Notes under the pieces: model-generated
Database searches by the model: none
What the model saw: the letters and a program-made list of their open reading frames with translations, nothing else
What the model was told of the DNA's origin: nothing
Shown: one piece after another, positions 59,591 to 64,000 of the stretch
How the letters are laid out: each line of letters opens with the position of its first letter
How positions within the stretch are numbered: the first letter of the stretch is position 1
Source of the DNA: an uncultured Bacteroidales bacterium
GTDB taxonomy: Bacteria; Bacteroidota; Bacteroidia; Bacteroidales; UBA932
Length of the DNA: 64,000 nucleotides
Direction: 5' to 3'
NCBI GenBank assembly: GCA_946999645.1
Contig: CAMQDS010000001.1
Coordinates: forward strand, 62,001-126,000
Position numbers and translations under genes: made by a program

Positions 59591-60955
59591 ATGGAAAATA
59601 ATCTAAAAAAAACCTCTTTTTCAGATTTGTTGAAAAAAGAAGACTGGCTTGCATGTTGGATAGGATTTATAATAATTGCAATTTCGATTTTTGCTGTTTT
59701 ATCAAAGACATTTGACTTCTCTGCTATCAAATTTGCAACTTGGACTTTTGGAGAAACTATATCACAAGAAGCTGCCTCAAAAGTAATACCATTGGGAGAA
59801 CAGTTTGTCTCTTGGATTTTTTGGAAAAAAGTTTTGATAACATTTATAGTAATAGGTACTCTTTTTACTATAGGCGTTAAATTACAGGGCGAAAAGTTGA
59901 AAAAATATATTCCTGCATTTATAGTTCTATTCTTTATAGCCATAGTAGTCAGGATGATTTCTGCTGAATATACACTTAATAGATACCTTGAATGGGCTTT
60001 TTGGGCTTTATTGGTGGGGCTTCTTGTGTCAAACACTATAGGCGTGCCAGATTGGCTTAAACCTGCCATTAAAACCGAGTTCTATATAAAAACAGGTCTT
60101 GTTATAATGGGCTTTTCCGTGCTATTCTCAAACATTGCAAAATTTGGATTGTACGGACTTGGAATTGCCTGGATTGTAACCCCTATTGTGATAATATTTA
60201 TGTGGTTTTTGGGTACAAGAGTGCTTAAAATAAAGAATAAACCCTTGGTCATAACCATGGCTACAGCCACAAGTGTATGTGGAACTAGTGCTGCAATAGC
60301 AACAGCAGCCGCTTCTAACGCAAAAAAGAATGACCTTTCAATAACCGTATCAATATCCATAATATTTACAATATTGATGATGGTATTTGAACCTCTCATA
60401 ATAAGAGCAGCTGGTATGTCCCAAATTATGGGTGGCTCACTTATCGGAGGTACAGTTGACAGCACAGGTGCCGTTGTCGTAGCAGGCACGGCTTTAGGGG
60501 GTGAAGCTCAGACCGCAGCAGTCCTTGTCAAATCCATTCAAAATATACTTATAGGCTTTATCGCCTTTGCCGTTGCAGTTTTCTTTACTACAAGAGTAGA
60601 TAATTCGACCGGGGCTAAAGTTGGTATAGGTGAAGTCTGGTATCGTTTCCCTAAGTTCATAATAGGTTTTTTTGTGGCTTCATTAATTGTATCATTTATA
60701 ATACAGCCCATATTCGGCTCGGATGAAGTCTCTGCTATAAATAAAGTCCTGGATCAATATAAGAACTGGGCATTTGTACTTGCTTTTACAAGTATAGGAC
60801 TTGACACGAACTTCAAAGAAATAATGCGTCAGATGCAGGGCGGTAAAGTTCTGTGGTTATATATAATAGGTCAAATTTTCAATATAGCCCTGACATATTT
60901 CGCAGTATGGTTCTTACTCTCTGGCAAATTCTTCCCAATTCCAGTTTTGGATTGA
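59591..60955 (+). CDS. YeiH-family putative sulfate exporter
   Basis: A 454-aa inner-membrane transporter of the YeiH/UPF0324 family, with about 11 hydrophobic helices. Family segments are TGLVIMGFSVLFSNI, TATSVCGTSAAIATAAA (the conserved CGxSA re-entrant motif) and GGTVDSTGAVVVAG (matching inverted-repeat motif). KNWAFVLAFTSIGLDTNFKE closes the second repeat. The N-terminal 100 residues add three extra helices and a soluble stretch relative to E. coli YeiH, a form common in Bacteroidetes. Family members are annotated as sulfate exporters on limited evidence. A small membrane gene starts one base after its stop. Confidence 0.88.
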   Translation: MENNLKKTSFSDLLKKEDWLACWIGFIIIAISIFAVLSKTFDFSAIKFATWTFGETISQEAASKVIPLGEQFVSWIFWKKVLITFIVIGTLFTIGVKLQGEKLKKYIPAFIVLFFIAIVVRMISAEYTLNRYLEWAFWALLVGLLVSNTIGVPDWLKPAIKTEFYIKTGLVIMGFSVLFSNIAKFGLYGLGIAWIVTPIVIIFMWFLGTRVLKIKNKPLVITMATATSVCGTSAAIATAAASNAKKNDLSITVSISIIFTILMMVFEPLIIRAAGMSQIMGGSLIGGTVDSTGAVVVAGTALGGEAQTAAVLVKSIQNILIGFIAFAVAVFFTTRVDNSTGAKVGIGEVWYRFPKFIIGFFVASLIVSFIIQPIFGSDEVSAINKVLDQYKNWAFVLAFTSIGLDTNFKEIMRQMQGGKVLWLYIIGQIFNIALTYFAVWFLLSGKFFPIPVLD

Positions 60956-60956
60956 T

Positions 60957-61235
60957 ATGAACAGTAAACGTATAATTAAGGTGATAACTATTACTACAAT
61001 AGTTATCACCCTTATTATTGCCTTATATATTATGGTTCACGGACTTGGCTTGCAAGACAACCTGGATTTTGGAGCTGGTGCATATTTTTATGCAGACATT
61101 CCCGATTTTGATAAATACCTTAAAAAGTCAAAGTTCTTTACAGAAATACCTTATTGGATATATGCTGTACTTTTTCTGCTTTGGGGACTCCTTATGTATT
61201 TCTTTTGGCTGTGGGTAGACCGCAAGTCCAGATAA
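60957..61235 (+). CDS. Small two-helix membrane protein downstream of the YeiH-type transporter
   Basis: A 92-aa protein with a basic N-terminus (MNSKRIIK), a first membrane helix (about 9-28), a 35-residue extracytoplasmic loop with several Asp/Lys (NLDFGAGAYFYADIPDFDKY) and a second helix (about 66-86), ending in DRKSR. Both termini should face the cytoplasm. The ATG is one base after the transporter stop, so coupling is likely and it may be an accessory subunit. No family recognised. The first helix is encoded partly by a perfect inverted repeat. Confidence 0.65.
   Translation: MNSKRIIKVITITTIVITLIIALYIMVHGLGLQDNLDFGAGAYFYADIPDFDKYLKKSKFFTEIPYWIYAVLFLLWGLLMYFFWLWVDRKSR
60980..61010. repeat. 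Perfect 13-bp inverted repeat within the small membrane gene
   Basis: GGTGATAACTATT (60980-60992) and its exact complement AATAGTTATCACC (60998-61010) flank a 5-base loop. It encodes the start of the first helix (VITITTIVIT). No T-run follows, so it is not a standard terminator. In RNA it would be a stable hairpin 24 bases after the start codon. Confidence 0.8.
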
Positions 61236-61239
61236 TGTT

Positions 61240-62145
61240 TTAAATAAGTCGTAAAAATTCAATACACGTCATTATAAGATGAAGCCTTCCCTTTTCATCA
61301 CTTCCGGCTTTTGACTTTATTTCATTCCATTGTAAAATAACGTCTTCAGCAGATATTTCTACATTGAGATATTTCCACATAGCAACCTTTACCAAGAATA
61401 GTCCGCAGGCTTCTTTCAATGTTGTTTCTTTAGTTGAAGTACATGATTTTGCAATAACGGCTACTGTTGAGCGGACTTTATTGATAAGATCAATATCCTT
61501 GATTATGAAAGCGTCCTTAAGAAGGGTATAAACAGCCTTATCTGCAACTCTGCCTGACATTTCACCTGCTTTGTCACATAGCATTGATATTGTTTCACAT
61601 GCTTTTTTGCCATACTCTGTATCTGAAGTTATCTTATATAGATAACAAAAAGCATCAGTTAGAGCAAGATATGCCTTTATATCTTCAGAGTCATCAAGTT
61701 TAGAAAAATTCCTTTCTTTAACTGAGCAATATCTGCCTTTTCCGAGAGAAAATTCTTTTTCTATAATCTCGTATGTATTTTTAACCGACTTAACTGCTTC
61801 TTCATCTCCTGTAGCCAAATCAAATTCACACATAGCAGAAATTGTAAGGGCTTGTTCTTTAAGTCTCTTCCTTGTATCCAATCTTTTATTGTCTTTATCT
61901 AAAGAGCAATAAACACCTCCAAATTTATGATCAAAGAAGTTTTCAATGAAGTAGTCTTTCTTAGTGGAAGCCATGATAAGGAAATCCTTTTCGTGGAAGA
62001 TATTGAAAGCGGCAGAAAAAGCACACAGTATTTTCGCTTCTTTTTTTGCTTTGTGTACATCAATATTTTCAGAATTAAGCAAAGAAAGATTTTCTTTCAA
62101 TACCTTTTTTACATCCTTAATCAGGTCTAAGTTGTTTGTATTCAT
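61240..62145 (-). CDS. AGE-epimerase-like alpha/alpha-barrel protein, diverged
   Basis: A 301-aa cytosolic protein. Residues 68-100 (FFDHKFGGVYCSLDKDNK with RLDTRKRLKEQA) and the following helix pairs resemble the N-acylglucosamine 2-epimerase / cellobiose epimerase family. The family is about 390-410 aa, so the last part of the toroid is missing, and I see no clear match to its catalytic His residues. It may therefore bind sugars without epimerase activity. It lies 32 bases after the ManC-like gene on the same strand, which supports a sugar-nucleotide context. Confidence 0.55.
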   Translation of the reverse strand: MNTNNLDLIKDVKKVLKENLSLLNSENIDVHKAKKEAKILCAFSAAFNIFHEKDFLIMASTKKDYFIENFFDHKFGGVYCSLDKDNKRLDTRKRLKEQALTISAMCEFDLATGDEEAVKSVKNTYEIIEKEFSLGKGRYCSVKERNFSKLDDSEDIKAYLALTDAFCYLYKITSDTEYGKKACETISMLCDKAGEMSGRVADKAVYTLLKDAFIIKDIDLINKVRSTVAVIAKSCTSTKETTLKEACGLFLVKVAMWKYLNVEISAEDVILQWNEIKSKAGSDEKGRLHLIMTCIEFLRLI

Positions 62146-62177
62146 AGCCGGTGTGTATTAAATGGTTAATAATTCTA

Positions 62178-63269
62178 TTATAGAAATTTATCATATTCAG
62201 GCATTGCCATTTTTGTGATAAAATCTTTATATTCACTATCGTTTTTCGGACATATCATCAAAGCATCGGGCGTATCTATGACCACATAGTCCTTCAATCC
62301 CTTTATTGCTATGAATTTTTTCTTGTCCTTTGATATTATCATATTCTCATTACAATCTTCAAGAAGTCTGTTTTCTGTATTACATGAGTTACCATCCTCA
62401 TCTTTATGACTGTAACAATACAGTTCATTCCAATTATTTACAGTCTTCCAATCAAATTTAGCTGGGAACAACTGGGCTATATCTGTTTTTTCCATTACTC
62501 CATAATCAATGGAAATTTTGTCACAGTCAATATATGCCCTTTCAATAAAGGCTCTCTCGTTATTTGTTCCAATTGCTAATTGCCAATCACCAAAGAGATT
62601 AGTAATTTGAGGTATATATTTTTCCATCTCTTGCCTAATCACTTCGGCTTTCCATACGAATATACCTGAATTCCAGAAAAATTCCCCACTTTTACAGAAA
62701 ATCTTTGCCAAATCTACATCAGGTTTTTCTATGAAAGTCTTAACTTGTATAGGAACATCATTACTGTAAGCTTCTTTTCCTCCTTTTATCTGAATATATC
62801 CAAAATTCGGATTTGGATATGTAGGGCGAATACCTAATGTCATCAGCACTTCGTTTGCTTGAGCATATTCCAAAGCCTTCGATATGGTCTCATTAAATTT
62901 ATCCTCCTCATTAATTATAAGATCTGAAGGAGTAGACATAATCACCGCTTTCGGATTCCTTTTTAAAATAGAGTAGGTAGAATATACTGTACAAGGACCT
63001 GTATTTTTTCCATATGGTTCCAGAAGAAGGTTTTGCTTTGGTAGTTCAGGTAAATGTTTATATACAAGGTCTTTATACTTATCAAGTGTAATCACGATTA
63101 TGTTTTCTGGCGAAAATAAACCAGCACACCTATCATAAGTAGCTTGTATATAGGATTTACCACCTTCTTCAATACTTGTAAACTGTTTTGGCAGGTCTTG
63201 TTTGCATAGCGGCCAGAATTGTTTACTATATCCTCCGGCCATAATTACACAGTATTGGTTATTATTCAT
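62178..63269 (-). CDS. ManC-like nucleotidyltransferase (mannose-1-phosphate guanylyltransferase family), signature lost
   Basis: A 363-aa protein aligned throughout with mannose-1-phosphate guanylyltransferases, which make GDP-mannose from GTP and mannose-1-P. Shared segments are FWPL...PKQF, SPENIIVIT, FGYIQI, VKTFIEKP and FFWNSGIFVWKAEVI. The catalytic nucleotide-binding signature GGxGSRFWP reads GGYSKQFWP (residues 12-20), losing the Gly and the catalytic Arg. RRNTAP reads GKNTGP, and the PSDH motif reads PSDL. It is either a diverged enzyme or a non-catalytic paralogue. It is followed by the AGE-like gene. Confidence 0.75.
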   Translation of the reverse strand: MNNNQYCVIMAGGYSKQFWPLCKQDLPKQFTSIEEGGKSYIQATYDRCAGLFSPENIIVITLDKYKDLVYKHLPELPKQNLLLEPYGKNTGPCTVYSTYSILKRNPKAVIMSTPSDLIINEEDKFNETISKALEYAQANEVLMTLGIRPTYPNPNFGYIQIKGGKEAYSNDVPIQVKTFIEKPDVDLAKIFCKSGEFFWNSGIFVWKAEVIRQEMEKYIPQITNLFGDWQLAIGTNNERAFIERAYIDCDKISIDYGVMEKTDIAQLFPAKFDWKTVNNWNELYCYSHKDEDGNSCNTENRLLEDCNENMIISKDKKKFIAIKGLKDYVVIDTPDALMICPKNDSEYKDFITKMAMPEYDKFL

Positions 63270-63290
63270 TTTAATTAAGTGTCATTTAGT

Positions 63291-63662
63291 TTATAAATAC
63301 AAAGGTATAATAACTCCCTCAAAATATTCCAGTTGCGTTTTTTCTCCTTGGAACGTCACGGCTGCAACATCAATAAACGCCTCAACATCTATATCTTTGT
63401 TCTTGACTTTTAGGTAATGCCGAGCAGCCTTGGCAATCCTTAGTTCTTTTGCTTTTCGCACATTTTCCTCTGGGGATGCTTGTACTGGAGCAACTCTACT
63501 TTTAACTTCAACAAAATGTATTCCAATATTATTAATTGAAATAATATCTATCTCCAAATGTCCCCATCTCCAATTCCTCTCCAAAATTGTATGTCCTCTA
63601 TCAACTAAGTAGTCACAAACAATATCCTCGCCTCTCCTACCAATTTTGTCTGTCTCAATCAT
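63291..63662 (-). CDS. YraN family (UPF0102) endonuclease-like protein
   Basis: A 123-aa protein of the UPF0102/YraN family, related to restriction-endonuclease and Holliday-junction resolvase folds. GRRGEDIVCDYL at the N-terminus, ILERNWRWGHLEIDIIS with the metal-binding Glu-Ile-Asp, and FVEVKSR (E-x-K) form the expected nuclease core. The biochemical role of the family is not established. It starts 2 bases after the mutS2 stop, so the two are likely co-transcribed. Confidence 0.9.
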   Translation of the reverse strand: MIETDKIGRRGEDIVCDYLVDRGHTILERNWRWGHLEIDIISINNIGIHFVEVKSRVAPVQASPEENVRKAKELRIAKAARHYLKVKNKDIDVEAFIDVAAVTFQGEKTQLEYFEGVIIPLYL

Positions 63663-63664
63663 AT

Positions 63665-64000
63665 TTATTCCAAAGTCACTACTGTTACGCCAGTTCCCCC
63701 CATTTGCAACTGCTCATCCTTTACGGAAATCACTCCCGGAATTGTCCTTATAAATTTCTGTAATTCTTCCCTTAACGCACCTGTCCCTTTTCCGTGAATA
63801 ATTCTTACAGTAGACATATCAAGCATTATCGCATCATCTATAAATCTCATAACAAGGTCTAAAGCGTCGTTTACTCTTTCTCCCCTTACATCAATTTCAG
63901 GCTTGAAATTCAAACGTCTTTCCCTTATTGCTGGGTCTTCATAACTTGTACTTACCGTACGAGAATTCTCTTTTACAGCACTCTTGTATTCATTAGAAGT
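63665..64000 (-). CDS. mutS2: MutS2 C-terminal part (Smr domain), truncated by the window edge
   Basis: The frame is open across the right edge, so this is the 3' end of a longer gene. The visible 111 residues end in a Smr domain: EIDVRGERVNDALDLVMRF (the DxRG motif), VRIIHGKGTGALREEL (the HGKGTGxLR motif) and the final GGTGVTVVTLE. Smr domains of MutS2 are nucleases or ribosome-collision sensors. The upstream residues (KSAVKENSRTVSTSYEDP) are the low-complexity linker before it. The ATPase part lies outside the window. The ATG-like start at 63913 is only an internal TTG. Confidence 0.9.
   Translation of the reverse strand, partial: TSNEYKSAVKENSRTVSTSYEDPAIRERRLNFKPEIDVRGERVNDALDLVMRFIDDAIMLDMSTVRIIHGKGTGALREELQKFIRTIPGVISVKDEQLQMGGTGVTVVTLE

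Noticed and set aside
1..64000. tRNA, rRNA, CRISPR arrays, insertion sequences, prophage
   Set aside because: No clover-leaf sequences, regular spacer repeats, transposase or integrase motifs, or phage genes were recognised by eye.

Overview
The window is AT-rich chromosomal DNA from a member of the Bacteroidota, most likely an uncultured or lesser-known Bacteroidales. The evidence is tandem SusC/SusD pairs, promoters of the Bacteroidetes type (TAnnTTTG -7 box, sometimes with a TTTG -33 box about 19-20 bases upstream), little Shine-Dalgarno signal, acid-rich lipoprotein export signals after lipobox cysteines, a quinol:fumarate reductase, a second EF-G-like factor of the Bacteroides EF-G2 type, and an Mrp protein without its CxxC motif. 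No rRNA, tRNA, CRISPR array, transposase or integrase was seen.

Region 1 (1-27.7 kb) is core genome: Holliday-junction helicase subunits (ruvA, ruvB), tRNA and rRNA maturation (mnmG, ybeY, rsmA), a TonB-family protein, ribosome-associated GTPases (hflX, ychF), fumarate reductase (frdAB, with no membrane subunit alongside), transcription-coupled repair (mfd) heading an operon with coaX and envelope genes (outer-membrane barrel, TPR protein, lptC), a PpiD/SurA-like foldase, galK, aspS, mrp and rnhB. A perfect 16-bp parS-type palindrome lies inside mnmG, which suggests the window is in the origin-proximal part of the chromosome.

Region 2 (27.3-43.6 kb) starts with an XRE regulator and a small HTH-like gene divided by a repeat-rich intergenic region. 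The EF-G2-like gene and mutS follow, then a glycosyltransferase / YfhO-like / serine hydrolase run, folate and thymidylate genes (folA, thyA), galM, a thioredoxin-like lipoprotein and a Na/Pi cotransporter.

Region 3 (43.6-59.5 kb) is accessory. A large outer-membrane protein with an HExxH zinc-protease motif precedes a polysaccharide utilisation locus: two SusC/SusD pairs and a heparinase II/III-like lyase, apparently one operon ending in a strong terminator. The last 62 bp of the large gene are repeated just beyond the PUL, next to a duplicated promoter fragment and a SusC remnant, so the PUL sits between rearrangement scars. Beside the scar is a compact cassette of a small lipoprotein, an overlapping 44-aa glycine-rich hydrophobic peptide and a four-helix membrane protein. 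It looks like a peptide/immunity-type arrangement, but its function is unknown.

Region 4 (59.5-64 kb) holds a YeiH-type transporter with a small membrane partner, an AGE-epimerase-like protein, a diverged ManC-like protein lacking its signature residues, a YraN-type nuclease-like protein, and the 3' end of mutS2 running off the window.
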